Below are positions 55,295 to 64,000 of a stretch of 64,000 bases of DNA, piece by piece (within the stretch, counting starts at the first letter, position 1; each line of letters opens with the position of its first letter). Below the pieces are notes generated by a model. The model was not told the origin of the DNA, ran no database searches, and saw nothing but the letters and a program-made list of their open reading frames with translations. The translations under genes and the position numbers were made by a program. The stretch comes from Oscillatoria sp. FACHB-1407 (GTDB taxonomy: Bacteria; Cyanobacteriota; Cyanobacteriia; Elainellales; Elainellaceae), in NCBI RefSeq assembly GCF_014697545.1, contig NZ_JACJSA010000001.1:62001-126000 (forward strand). Direction: 5' to 3'.

Positions 55295-56854
55295 ATGACC
55301 AACCTATCCCAACTCGTATCCCAGTGTTCATCCATGAAACATTCAACTCAGCCCTTTGTGGACTTAATTGCTGCTACGTTAGGGTTGCGCGTGCGTGAGC
55401 AAGAGGAAAACGCCCTTGGGCATAAGTTGTTAAAGCGAGCAAAAAGCTTAGGTTTGCCCTCGCTAGAAGCGTATTATCAACTTCTCGTTTCGACGCACAC
55501 CTCTGTCGTTAAAGATGCCGAGTGGCTCAAACTGATCGATGTATTAACGGTTAACGAGAGTTACTTTCTGCGAGATCAAGGACAGTTTGCACTACTCAAA
55601 CATCACGTCCTACCGGAACTCATTCATGCTAAACAGCAGTTGAGTTGCACTCAGCAGAAAAATATGCGGGTTTGGAGTGCTGGATGTTCTACAGGAGAAG
55701 AGGCTTACTCCTTAGCTATTCTCTTAAAAGAGTTAATTCCAGCAGAACAGTCGTGGAATATCCTTGTACTGGGAACTGATATCAATGAGTTGGCATTGCT
55801 ACAGGCAAAACAGGGAATCTATAGCAATTGGTCATTCCGAGCAGTCAATCCAGAGATTCAAAATAAGTACTTTCGCCCCCATCGTCAGGGTTGGGAAGTT
55901 GATCCTGCAATCCGCGATATGGTTACGTTTCAACTGGGTAATCTGGTTCAGGATGATTATCCAAATGTGCAATCTAAAATTCACAATTTTGATCTCATCC
56001 TGTGTCGCAACGTATTTATTTACTTCAACGCAGCGGCGATCGCCTCGGTTCTCAATCGCTTCTATTGGGCCCTGTCACCCAATGGTTATTTGATGACAGG
56101 GCACACTGAGTTATATGGGCAAAATTTGGGACAATTTCAAGTCAAAACCTTTCCCGAATCCGTTATCTATCAACGACAATCCCTGCCTCAGCTTGTTGCT
56201 CCAACTCAGTCGCCTGTCAATGAAACGCCAAGTTTAGCGTTGCCCGATTCCTCCCTGACTCGCCCTGCTGACCCTTCGACTGTGGAAGCAGCAACAATCA
56301 GAAGTTCCCCAGAATCAGAAAAACTGGAAAACCGAACAGTATCACCAGAGGCGATCGCACTGGATCATGTTACTACCCTGATTCGTAGCAAAGCCTACAC
56401 CAGAGCGATTCATGCGGCTAACCAGTTAATTGTTCAATTCCCTCGTTGTTTTCAGGCATACTGTTTAATCGCTGAAGCTTACGCTAACTCCGGCGACTAT
56501 GCAAACGCAATTCGAGCCTGCCAACAAGCCCAGCAGTTGAACCCGTTTGCAACAGAACCGATTTATCTGTTGGCTCAAATTTCTCAGGAGCAGGGTGATC
56601 TGGAGGAAGCCAGAAACTTGCTCCGACGAGTCATTTATCTAGCTCCAACCTCGGTTTACGCCTACTTTGAGTTGGGCTGTCTATACGAACAACAAGGCAA
56701 TCTTGCGAGAGCTTGTAAAAATTGGCAAGCGGCATCGGATGCCTTAAAACAAGTCATGCCAGAGACAACTGTAGACTTTCAAGACCGCCTGACCGCTGCC
56801 GAATTGCAAATTGTTGTTGAGCAAAAACTCAGTCTAAATAAAAGCCGAGTGTGA
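55295..56854 (+). CDS. cheR: CheR-type protein methyltransferase with TPR repeats
   Basis: The enzyme methylates glutamates of the receptor with SAM. I start at ATG 55295 (MTNLSQLVSQCSSMKHSTQP), 16 bases after the receptor stop; the frame is open into the receptor gene. The CheR N-domain is at about res 15-80. The SAM-binding domain has VWSAGCSTGEEAYSLAILL, VLGTDINELAL and LILCRNVFIYF. A Pro/Ser linker leads to three to four TPR motifs in the C-terminal 160 residues (AYANSGDYANAIRACQQAQQ, LAQISQEQGDLEEARNLL, FELGCLYEQQGNLARACKNW). CheR with C-terminal TPRs is typical of Wsp and Frz pathways (WspC, FrzF), not of classical flagellar ones. Confidence 0.95.
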   Translation: MTNLSQLVSQCSSMKHSTQPFVDLIAATLGLRVREQEENALGHKLLKRAKSLGLPSLEAYYQLLVSTHTSVVKDAEWLKLIDVLTVNESYFLRDQGQFALLKHHVLPELIHAKQQLSCTQQKNMRVWSAGCSTGEEAYSLAILLKELIPAEQSWNILVLGTDINELALLQAKQGIYSNWSFRAVNPEIQNKYFRPHRQGWEVDPAIRDMVTFQLGNLVQDDYPNVQSKIHNFDLILCRNVFIYFNAAAIASVLNRFYWALSPNGYLMTGHTELYGQNLGQFQVKTFPESVIYQRQSLPQLVAPTQSPVNETPSLALPDSSLTRPADPSTVEAATIRSSPESEKLENRTVSPEAIALDHVTTLIRSKAYTRAIHAANQLIVQFPRCFQAYCLIAEAYANSGDYANAIRACQQAQQLNPFATEPIYLLAQISQEQGDLEEARNLLRRVIYLAPTSVYAYFELGCLYEQQGNLARACKNWQAASDALKQVMPETTVDFQDRLTAAELQIVVEQKLSLNKSRV

Positions 56855-56924
56855 GTACCTCTACGTCTGAATAAACACAAAAACCATCCATCGGATCGCG
56901 CTAATTGCGCCTCGCAGAAGTCTT

Positions 56925-57989
56925 ATGAGTCATCAATCCTATTTACTGTTTGAATTGGGTTACGCCTGTTACGGCATCTCCACCTCAGCCGTTCAGGAAC
57001 TCTTTTTCTTGCCAGAAGTGACTCCTATTCCTGAAGCACCTGCCTTTATGGTGGGTGTGATTAATTTGCGAGGTCATATTCTACCGATCGTCGATCTGCA
57101 TCGACGCTTAGGGCAACAATCTCTGCCCTACCAACTCACCGACAGCATTATTGTGGTACAGTGGCAAACTCAGCGAGTCGGATTGCTGGTCAATCAGATC
57201 TATGAAGTGCAGGCGATCGCCGATGAGCAAATTCAATCAGAGTTAGTGTACGAGCAGTGGCAGGCAGAGGGATTTCAACGATTTGCTACAGGTGTTGCCA
57301 GCATTGGCACCACTTTAGTCACCCTACTGAGTGCTGAACAATTGGTGCGATCGGGTGCATTGACTCCAGCAGAACGTGCACAGTTTGAGTCGTATAACAA
57401 CAACGGAGCAAGTTCAACCGGAGCGATCGCAGACAACGCATTGAGAACATTGCCTCAATTCTGTGCTCATCTCACAGACTCCGCACAACACATTCTGCGA
57501 TCCCGTTCTGAAAGTTTGAGACAGGCGATCGCTACACAAGACACTGTTGGCATTCCCGTGACTATCGTTCGGCTAGAGGGTGAATACTTTGGCTTCAGTT
57601 TAGAAACGGTGTATGAGTTTACCGACATTCGCAAAGTGACGCCTGTTCCCTGTTGTCCACCGCATGTCCTCGGCAATACGAACTTGCGGGGTGAGATCGT
57701 GACGCTGGTCGATATTAGTCACGTCATCAACTTACCGATGACTGCCTCAAACTCCAGACGAAGGGCGATCGTCGTTCGTTTAGATGAAATCGTAGCTGGC
57801 ATTGCTGTGGACGAAATCATGGATGTTGTGTATCTCGACTCGACGCAGATCTTGCCCGCTCCTGTTGCCATTCATTTTGCCTCAGATGAATATTTGCAGG
57901 GGGTTGCTCCCTATCAAAACAAAATGATTGGCATTATCAGTCTCTCTAAAATCCTCACTTCTGGCGTGTTAGTCGTGAACGAGGATTAA
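56925..57989 (+). CDS. cheW: Double CheW-domain adaptor
   Basis: The 354-aa protein contains two CheW domains in tandem. The first (about res 1-150) has CYGISTSAVQELFFLPEVTP and FMVGVINLRGHILPIVDLHR. The second (about 195-350) has GFSLETVYEFTDIRKVTPVP, HVLGNTNLRGEIVTLVDISH and IIGIISLSKIL-like GIISLSKIL. Each fold couples receptor to CheA kinase, so one chain here could replace two separate CheW proteins, as in Wsp (WspB, WspD). The gap to cheR is 70 bases; AT-free ribosome site is not obvious. Confidence 0.94.
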   Translation: MSHQSYLLFELGYACYGISTSAVQELFFLPEVTPIPEAPAFMVGVINLRGHILPIVDLHRRLGQQSLPYQLTDSIIVVQWQTQRVGLLVNQIYEVQAIADEQIQSELVYEQWQAEGFQRFATGVASIGTTLVTLLSAEQLVRSGALTPAERAQFESYNNNGASSTGAIADNALRTLPQFCAHLTDSAQHILRSRSESLRQAIATQDTVGIPVTIVRLEGEYFGFSLETVYEFTDIRKVTPVPCCPPHVLGNTNLRGEIVTLVDISHVINLPMTASNSRRRAIVVRLDEIVAGIAVDEIMDVVYLDSTQILPAPVAIHFASDEYLQGVAPYQNKMIGIISLSKILTSGVLVVNED

Positions 57990-58091
57990 TCAGCTTGGGT
58001 TTGCTGTAAGGCGTGTTCGAGATTTCAAGATTGGTGATTTCACAAACTATAGCAACTGCGAGATATCGATATAACAAGGGAGTAGCGGTTA

Positions 58092-60485
58092 ATGATTGAC
58101 GATGAAGAACTACGCAATATTTTTAAGACTACCAGTGAAGAACATTTGCAGAATCTAGATGCGGGAATACTACACCTGGAAAAACATCTGGATGACCAAT
58201 CCCTGTTAGAAGAATTGTTGCGTGAGGCGCACTCCCTAAAAGGGGATGCCAACATGCTCGGAGTCAAAGATATTGGGACGTTGGCACATCAGGTTGAGTA
58301 CGTATTGACCCAACTGAAACAACATCAAATCACCTTTTCACAAGAGTTGGGCGATCGCCTCGCTCAGTGTATTGCTGCTATGTATCGTCTCGTCCACGAG
58401 GCAGTGACCGGAGAGCCAGTAGGCGTAGATGCATTTCATGTCCTGGCAGTATTGATGGGCAGTGAAACAGGGCAAGCCGTACAGAAAGAAATCAAAACAG
58501 TAGAAACCGTTGAGAACGTTCAGGAAGTAGAAGAAGCCAAGGAAGAGGAAGTTACAGAAGTTAGAGAAGTTACAGAAGTTAGAGAAATTGCAGAAGTTGC
58601 AGAAGTTAGAGAAGCAGACGAGGTAACAGCAACCCCAGTAGCAACAGAACCTTTATCCCCTCCATCCCCTCTCCCCCTCCACCCCTCCACCCCTCCACCC
58701 TCCCAATCCCCTGCCTATCGCATCGAAACAATTCGCGTTCCGACTCGCAGTTTAGACAACCTGATGACTCAAGCGGGGGAACTAACCGTTACCAAAATTC
58801 GGATTGCCCATCGTCTATCTGAAATTGAGGCGATCGCCACACTTTGGGATGAATGGAGCCGTGACCTAACGGGTAATCGTCTCTCTGGCAATAGACAACA
58901 GGACAACGGAGCGACCAGCAACAGCGCATTTGAACCTCGCCATCGGTCTACCGATCGCTTGCAACGCATGGAAGCTCTGGTCAACCGTCTCAGGGATGCG
59001 CTCTACGAAGACACCAAACGGTTAGAACTGATCAGCGACAAATTAGCCGAGGGCATATGCACACTAAGGCTGTTGCCACTATCAACCATCTTTAATGTGT
59101 TTCCTCGGATGGTGCGCGATTTAGCACGGCAAGAAGGCAAACAGGTTGAGTTAGTAATTGAAGGCGGAGAAACCCATGCCGACAAGCGCATTCTAGAAGA
59201 GATGAAAGACCCATTGATGCATTTGCTTCGCAATGCGGTAGATCACGGGATTGAGTCTCCAGCCCAGCGCGAACAGTTAGGCAAACCTGCAACAGCAACA
59301 ATTTGCCTGCGGAGCTATCAAACCCCAACCCATATCGTGATTGAGATTCAGGATGATGGGCGTGGACTCAATCTGGAGCAGATTAAGCAAACGGCATTAA
59401 AACACGGACTGTGCCGAGAAGAAGATCTCGCCATGATGACCGACAGCCAGATTCAGGCCCTCATTTTCACACCGGGATTTTCTACGGCTCCACTGGTAAC
59501 GGAAGTTTCAGGTCGTGGGGTTGGGCTAGACGTTGTCCAAACCAATGTCGAAAAATTTAAAGGAAGCCTCCAGGTAGAGTCTAACCCAGGGCAGGGGTGC
59601 CTTTTCCGCATTCAGTTGGGTATTACATTAGCCACTGCCCATGTTTTGATCGTGCTGATCAATGGCACACCTTACGCCATTCCGGTCGAGTTTGTTCGCA
59701 CTGCCTGTCTGGTCGATCGCAATGAAATCTTTACCCTGGAAAATCGCGAAACTATTGTTCGTGAAGGGCAACCTGTCTCGGTAGCATGGTTAGCTGACCT
59801 GTTAGAACTGCCAGCAGCCAATAGTTCGCCCTCTACACCAACCGCAAAACAGCAGTTTGCGTGTTTGCTGTTACAAGTCGGACAGGAACAACTGGGCGTA
59901 TTGGTGGATGCCGTGATTGACGAGCAAGATGTCGTCATTAAGCCTCAAAGTCAACTCCTCAAACGGGTTCGTAATGTCTCTGGGGCAACTATTCTGGGAA
60001 CGGGTGAAGTGTGCATTGTGCTCAATCCCCAGGATCTGATTAAATCTGTTCAACGGCGTGTAGTAAAGCTGCCCCGTAGCAGCCCATCCTCCACACCTGC
60101 AACGCCTCAATTAGCTGCAACCAAACCAACCATTCTGTTAGTGGAAGACTCGATCGCCACTCGCACTCAAGAAAAACGGATGCTAGAAACCGCAGGTTAC
60201 GAGGTGATTACAGCCGTTGATGGCAACGATGGATTTAACAAGTTGCAGTCCAATCCAGTTGATGCAGTCATTTCCGATGTGCAAATGCCAAACTTAGACG
60301 GATTACAACTCACCGCCAAGATTCGTCAACAGCGCGAATATAATGAGTTACCCATTATTCTGGTTACCTCTCTTGCTAGCGATGAAGACAAACGCCGAGG
60401 TGCAGAGGCAGGAGCAAATGCCTACATTACCAAGAGTAGCCTGAATCAAAGCATCCTGGTTGAAACCTTGCAACGCTTAATTTAG
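58092..60485 (+). CDS. cheA: Hybrid CheA-type histidine kinase with receiver domain
   Basis: The 797-aa protein has an HPt domain with the phosphorylated His47 (REAHSLKGDANMLG), a variable acidic linker with a VTEVREVTEVREIAEV-like repeat (about res 135-180), a dimerisation helix, and a HATPase core (N-box HLLRNAVDHGIESPAQRE, G1 DDGRGL, G2 GRGVGLDVV). A CheW-like domain follows (about 500-650) and then a C-terminal receiver with Asp729 (DAVISDVQMPNLDG) and Lys in YITKSS. CheA fused to a receiver is as in WspE and FrzE. The P2 domain of classical CheA cannot be recognised. Confidence 0.95.
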   Translation: MIDDEELRNIFKTTSEEHLQNLDAGILHLEKHLDDQSLLEELLREAHSLKGDANMLGVKDIGTLAHQVEYVLTQLKQHQITFSQELGDRLAQCIAAMYRLVHEAVTGEPVGVDAFHVLAVLMGSETGQAVQKEIKTVETVENVQEVEEAKEEEVTEVREVTEVREIAEVAEVREADEVTATPVATEPLSPPSPLPLHPSTPPPSQSPAYRIETIRVPTRSLDNLMTQAGELTVTKIRIAHRLSEIEAIATLWDEWSRDLTGNRLSGNRQQDNGATSNSAFEPRHRSTDRLQRMEALVNRLRDALYEDTKRLELISDKLAEGICTLRLLPLSTIFNVFPRMVRDLARQEGKQVELVIEGGETHADKRILEEMKDPLMHLLRNAVDHGIESPAQREQLGKPATATICLRSYQTPTHIVIEIQDDGRGLNLEQIKQTALKHGLCREEDLAMMTDSQIQALIFTPGFSTAPLVTEVSGRGVGLDVVQTNVEKFKGSLQVESNPGQGCLFRIQLGITLATAHVLIVLINGTPYAIPVEFVRTACLVDRNEIFTLENRETIVREGQPVSVAWLADLLELPAANSSPSTPTAKQQFACLLLQVGQEQLGVLVDAVIDEQDVVIKPQSQLLKRVRNVSGATILGTGEVCIVLNPQDLIKSVQRRVVKLPRSSPSSTPATPQLAATKPTILLVEDSIATRTQEKRMLETAGYEVITAVDGNDGFNKLQSNPVDAVISDVQMPNLDGLQLTAKIRQQREYNELPIILVTSLASDEDKRRGAEAGANAYITKSSLNQSILVETLQRLI
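58500..58630 (+). repeat. Repeat-expanded acidic linker inside cheA
   Basis: Nine-base units GAAGTTAGA, GAAGTTACA and GAAATTGCA-like repeats give the peptide repeat EVREVTEVREIAEVAEVRE. It joins the HPt domain to the rest of the kinase. The number of units is likely to vary between strains. Confidence 0.7.
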
Positions 60486-60542
60486 TCGGTAGGCTACCCT
60501 TAACTCAGCGTGCCATAACCTCCCTCTACCTCATTTATTCCA

Positions 60543-61649
60543 ATGCCTGCCTCCCCCATCGCCGTACTGCTTGTAGAAGACTCCCCTGTGGCTCTCATGA
60601 TCCTCAAGCGCATCTTAGCGGGTTCATCCGAAATTGAGGTTGTCGGAGTAGCTCAGAATGGGATTGAGGCGTTGGAGATGATCCCCAAGTTGCAACCCAA
60701 GGTCATCTGCACTGACTTAAACATGCCTAAAATGAGTGGGTTAGAGTTGACTCGCAGAGTCATGGCAGAGTGCCCTCGTCCAATTTTGGTCATCAGTGCC
60801 TCGGTCGATCAACAGGACGATGCTCAAAACGTCTTTCAGCTTTTACAGGCGGGTGCTTTAGATGTTTTTCCAAAACCGACGGTGGAGCTGCTGTCAGAAT
60901 ACGAACAAATCAAACATGAATTAATTACCAAAATTAAGATCATTGCGGGTGTTTCAGTATTTACTCAACATCCAGGAATGAGAAATAAAGAGTTAGTGAT
61001 TAAGAATTCTAAAAGACCTGAAAATGAAGAATTAAACCCTCATCAGGTCAACCCCTATACATTTTCTAATGTTCGCTCAACGCTCCCCAGAGTGATTGCG
61101 ATTGGTGCGTCCACGGGTGGACCTCAAGCTCTGTTTACGATTCTAAAATCTCTACCTGCTAATTTTCCAATACCGATTTTGTGTGTTCAACACATCAGCG
61201 TTGGATTTTTAGATGGGTTGGTGGGGTGGCTCTCAACCGAGTGTCAGTTACGCATTGTGATTGCTCGTGCAGGTGATGTACCCCAGCCCGGAATCGTGTA
61301 TTTTGCTCCAGACCATTACCATCTGCAACTGGATCAGCAGGGGCGGATTGCTTTATCCAGTGATGTTCCTGTCTCTGGGCATCGTCCTTCTATCAGCATG
61401 ACGTTTCAAGCAGTAGCCAATTATTATCGACAAGCGAGCCTTGGTATTCTATTGACTGGAATGGGGCGAGATGGAGCCGAAGGATTACTGGCGATCGCCC
61501 GTGCAGGTGGAACCACAATTGCACAGGATGAGCAAAGCTGTATCGTGTTTGGTATGCCCAAAGAAGCGATCGCCCTCGGAGCCGCTCAACAGATTCTACC
61601 CATTGGTGAGATCGCTCCTAAGCTGCTCAAACAGTGCTTGAGACAGTAA
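60543..61649 (+). CDS. cheB: CheB-type protein-glutamate methylesterase
   Basis: CheB removes methyl groups from the receptor and resets the pathway. The receiver domain (res 1-125) has phospho-acceptor Asp58 (CTDLNMPKMSG). The methylesterase domain (from about 182) has the catalytic Ser190 in GASTGG, His217 in CVQHIS and Asp310 in LTGMGRDGAEG. The length of 368 aa is normal. Its last 23 bases overlap the end of the convergent receiver gene. Presence of CheB and CheR is unusual in cyanobacterial chemosensory clusters. Confidence 0.96.
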   Translation: MPASPIAVLLVEDSPVALMILKRILAGSSEIEVVGVAQNGIEALEMIPKLQPKVICTDLNMPKMSGLELTRRVMAECPRPILVISASVDQQDDAQNVFQLLQAGALDVFPKPTVELLSEYEQIKHELITKIKIIAGVSVFTQHPGMRNKELVIKNSKRPENEELNPHQVNPYTFSNVRSTLPRVIAIGASTGGPQALFTILKSLPANFPIPILCVQHISVGFLDGLVGWLSTECQLRIVIARAGDVPQPGIVYFAPDHYHLQLDQQGRIALSSDVPVSGHRPSISMTFQAVANYYRQASLGILLTGMGRDGAEGLLAIARAGGTTIAQDEQSCIVFGMPKEAIALGAAQQILPIGEIAPKLLKQCLRQ

Positions 61650-62019
61650 ATTTCCGAACCACCTGCCGGAGTTGCTCGGCGTCAAAGGGCTTCGTCAAAT
61701 ACTCGGTTGCGCCTGCTAGATGCCCCTGAACCCGATCAAAGGACGTATCTCGCGATGTCACCATCACCACCGGAAGCTGCTGAAACTGCGGCAAATTGCG
61801 GATGGTACGACAAAACTCCAACCCACTAATACCAGGCATTGTCACATCGAGCAGCACAACTGCAATCGAATTGTGAAACAACATCGACAACGCATCCACC
61901 GGACTGTCAGTTACTAAAACTGAGTATTCTGGTTCTAAAGCGCGTTTAATTAACTGGTGAATGATGGTGCTATCGTCTACAGCCAAAATGGTAGGAGTTT
62001 TCATTGACATCGTCCTCAT
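61627..62019 (-). CDS. Stand-alone receiver coupled to the sensor kinase
   Basis: A 130-aa CheY-like protein with the phospho-acceptor Asp in VVLLDVTMPGISG, the acidic pocket LAVDDSTI, Thr/Ser in MVTSRDT and Lys in YLTKPF. The ATG at 62019 overlaps the stop of the upstream kinase gene as ATGA, so the two are probably co-translated; ATG at 62004 is also possible. The 3' end overlaps that of cheB by 23 bases on the other strand. It may be the direct target of the kinase at 62016. Confidence 0.9.
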   Translation of the reverse strand: MRTMSMKTPTILAVDDSTIIHQLIKRALEPEYSVLVTDSPVDALSMLFHNSIAVVLLDVTMPGISGLEFCRTIRNLPQFQQLPVVMVTSRDTSFDRVQGHLAGATEYLTKPFDAEQLRQVVRKFTVSSTV

Positions 62020-64000
62020 AATCCTTGTTCAACCGATGCAGGTAGCGGCTCAACGGGAATTTGAATCCAAAATTCCGTTCCCTGTCCCACTTGAGAAGTG
62101 CATTTCAACAATCCCTTGTGCTTTTCCACCACAATTTGATAACTAATCGACAGCCCTAAGCCTGTCCCTTTACCAACTGGCTTTGTTGTGAAAAATGGGT
62201 TGAATAATTTTTGTTGAACTTCTTCTAGCATTCCCATTCCGTTATCTCGAATGCGAATAACCGCATGTGGTACAGGAACTCTACACATTAAATCTTGATC
62301 GAGACTCTCTGTAACCGCACAACTCATCAATTCTGTGCTGATGGTGATGGTGGGAGCATCCGTCACCTCATCTAACGCATCGATCGCATTACTCAAAATA
62401 TTCATAAATACCTGATTGAGTTGCCCTGCATAACATTCGACCAGGGGCAACTCTCCGTACTGTTTGATAACTTGAAGGCTTTGCCCCAGGCTGTTTGTCT
62501 TCAATCGATTGCGCAAGATCAGCAGCGTGCTGTCAATCCCTTCATGAATATTGACAGGCTTCATGTCTGCCTCATCCAGACGCGAGAAGTTACGGAGCGA
62601 TCGCACAATTTGATAGATCCGCTCTACGCCGACCTTCATCGATGAGAGTAACTTCGGCAGATCATCGGTGATAAACTCCAGGTCGATTGCGTCAGCTTTG
62701 TCTTGAATCTCTGGACAGGGTTCAGGGTAGTAGTGTTGGTAGAGTTTGAGAAGTTCTAAAATGTCTCGAATATAGTCGCTGGCGTAGTTTATATTGCCGC
62801 TAATAAAGTTCACTGGATTGTTAATCTCATGAGCGACTCCAGCAACCAGTTGCCCTAAGCTTGACATCTTCTCATGCTGTACCAGTTGCGCTTGAGTTTG
62901 TTGTAATCGCTGCAAGGCGTCGGTGAGGTATTGTGCTTGAGTTTGCGCTGCAAGAGCCGTGGAGCGCGTTTGGGCAAACAGTTCTGCCTGGTCAAGGGCG
63001 ATCGCCAACTGATCGGTCACAGCCCGTAGTAACTTCACTTCGCTCTCAGTCCACACCCGTGCATTGTCTCTTTGGCTGCACACGATCGCCCCAAACTGCC
63101 CAGAATAGGTTCTCAACGGCAGTACCAAAACAGAGCGAATGCCTAAATCTGACAACAGCGTTTGAGTAGTGGATGCTAAATGGGGAGCAACCCGAACATC
63201 ATCAATCTGCAAAATCTTCAGGTTTGCGATTGTATGGGTTAGCAACAGGCTATATTCATCAGGCAGTTTATCAATGAGACTGGGCAACTCAGCCAGTTTT
63301 GCTTCATGAGTGACGGTTAAGTGAGATTGCCCCCCACTCGGCAAAGACCACAAAAACAAACAGCGATCGACCTGTAACAGATTGCGAATCTCATTGACAG
63401 ACGTTTGTAGGATGGTATCCAGGTCAAGGGAATGGCGAATTTGATTTGCCAGGTTCAGCAGAATGGACTCATGCTGGCTCAACGACTCTCGTTCTACAAA
63501 TTGTTGCTGCAACTGATGCAGTTTTGTTGTGACCTGTCGAAATTCAACGGTTCCTCGTCCAAGCTCTAACTGAGTCATAACTTGATGGCTCAAGGTTTTC
63601 AAGGCTCTCAGTTGTTGTTGGCTTAACTGACGGGGAACATAGTCCAGCACACAGAGCGTTCCCAGGGCAAAGCCTGCTGGGGTAATCAACGGGACACCCG
63701 CATAGAAGCGAATTTGTGGATGTTCGGTCACCAGGGGATTGTTTGAGAACCGCTCATCTTCCAGGGTATTTGGCACGACAAAGACATCTGATTGCTGAAT
63801 CGTCTGATCACAAAACGCAATGTGCCGTGGCGTTTGGGAAAGGGTCAACCCGATGTTGGACTTAAACCACTGGCGATCGCAATCTACAAAGCTAATCAGG
63901 GCGATCGGAGCCTGACAAATCTCTGCTGCCAGCAGGGTTAACTCATCCAATTTGGAATCAGTCGGTGTATCTAACACCTGATATCGGTACAACTCCTTTA
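62016..64000 (-). CDS. GAF-GAF sensor histidine kinase, N-terminus cut by the window
   Basis: The visible 660 residues contain an N-terminal GAF (LYRYQVLDTPTDSKLDELTL, YAGVPLITPAGFALGTLCVL), a second GAF (about 190-345), a coiled coil, a HisKA core with His in LVAGVAHEINNPVNFISGN and a HATPase domain ([40 protein letters not shown]). The frame stays open to the window edge. By comparison with the kinase at 48251 ([13 protein letters not shown]), the sequence KELYRYQVLDT at the edge lies inside the protein, so the TTG at 63992 is a Leu codon and the start lies outside. The stop overlaps the receiver gene by ATGA. Confidence 0.93.
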   Translation of the reverse strand, partial: KELYRYQVLDTPTDSKLDELTLLAAEICQAPIALISFVDCDRQWFKSNIGLTLSQTPRHIAFCDQTIQQSDVFVVPNTLEDERFSNNPLVTEHPQIRFYAGVPLITPAGFALGTLCVLDYVPRQLSQQQLRALKTLSHQVMTQLELGRGTVEFRQVTTKLHQLQQQFVERESLSQHESILLNLANQIRHSLDLDTILQTSVNEIRNLLQVDRCLFLWSLPSGGQSHLTVTHEAKLAELPSLIDKLPDEYSLLLTHTIANLKILQIDDVRVAPHLASTTQTLLSDLGIRSVLVLPLRTYSGQFGAIVCSQRDNARVWTESEVKLLRAVTDQLAIALDQAELFAQTRSTALAAQTQAQYLTDALQRLQQTQAQLVQHEKMSSLGQLVAGVAHEINNPVNFISGNINYASDYIRDILELLKLYQHYYPEPCPEIQDKADAIDLEFITDDLPKLLSSMKVGVERIYQIVRSLRNFSRLDEADMKPVNIHEGIDSTLLILRNRLKTNSLGQSLQVIKQYGELPLVECYAGQLNQVFMNILSNAIDALDEVTDAPTITISTELMSCAVTESLDQDLMCRVPVPHAVIRIRDNGMGMLEEVQQKLFNPFFTTKPVGKGTGLGLSISYQIVVEKHKGLLKCTSQVGQGTEFWIQIPVEPLPASVEQGL

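Noticed and set aside
53803-61649. Naming the operon pix, pil or hmp
   Set aside because: Those clusters generally lack CheR and CheB and start with PatA/CheY-type genes; the composition here is different.
1-64000. tRNA or rRNA genes
   Set aside because: No GGTTCGAATCC-type T-arm with a matching acceptor stem was found in the gaps on either strand by eye; a covariance-model scan would be decisive.

Overview
The window reads as chromosomal DNA of a cyanobacterium, probably a filamentous one. The octamer GCGATCGC (HIP1) is frequent in and between genes. There is a magnesium-chelatase subunit for chlorophyll synthesis (ChlI) and a TIGR03792-type cyanobacterial protein. Heptanucleotide STRR repeats (GGATAAA, TGGTTAA, GGGAATG types) occur in several gaps, and a STAND-WD40 giant and multi-domain GAF/PAS kinases are present. 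The genus cannot be read from the sequence. I recognised no tRNA, rRNA, CRISPR array or prophage.

Layout. 1-8.8 kb: a hypothetical gene, two MITE-like repeats, a 21-bp tandem array, a Fic enzyme, a REP-associated transposase between inverted REP palindromes, a RarD-like transporter, a DUF3291 protein, an alpha/beta-hydrolase lacking the usual nucleophile, and a cluster of unknown envelope-type genes. 8.8-17 kb: dxr (MEP pathway), a 2H phosphoesterase, glpK, a GFA-type zinc protein, an NTF2-like protein, a HEAT-repeat protein and an OmpR-type regulator. 17-25 kb: egtB-egtD (ergothioneine), a basic-tailed putative DNA-binding protein, a parvulin-like protein, a HAD phosphatase, a CAP-domain lipoprotein and a solitary ureC. 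25-36 kb: a pentapeptide-repeat protein, a membrane-anchored hydrolase, a Yip1-like protein, ruvC converging on chlI, a fasciclin protein, then a GbsR/MarR regulator with a perfect inverted repeat upstream and a three-gene MacAB-like export operon, and a frameshifted Uma2 gene.

36-44 kb: two genes almost back to back, a P-loop ATPase (486 aa) and a 1723-aa STAND NTPase with TPR-like helices, a transmembrane helix and 14 WD40 repeats. This is my best candidate for a little-described system; its function (defence, stress sensing or programmed death) is not shown by sequence. A small GlsB-like membrane protein follows. 44-52 kb: a receiver protein, two adjacent radical-SAM genes, an EamA transporter and a large hybrid histidine kinase.

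53.8-61.6 kb: a complete chemosensory operon (MCP, CheR-TPR, double CheW, hybrid CheA-REC, CheB), in make-up closer to Wsp/Frz-type pathways than to the usual cyanobacterial phototaxis operons. It converges on a translationally coupled histidine kinase and receiver pair; the kinase runs off the right edge of the window.

The intergenic DNA is unusually rich in dispersed repeats: at least two MITE-like families with inverted termini, REP palindromes linked to the RAYT, heptamer STRRs arranged head-to-head in both gaps of the export operon, and several further duplicated segments.
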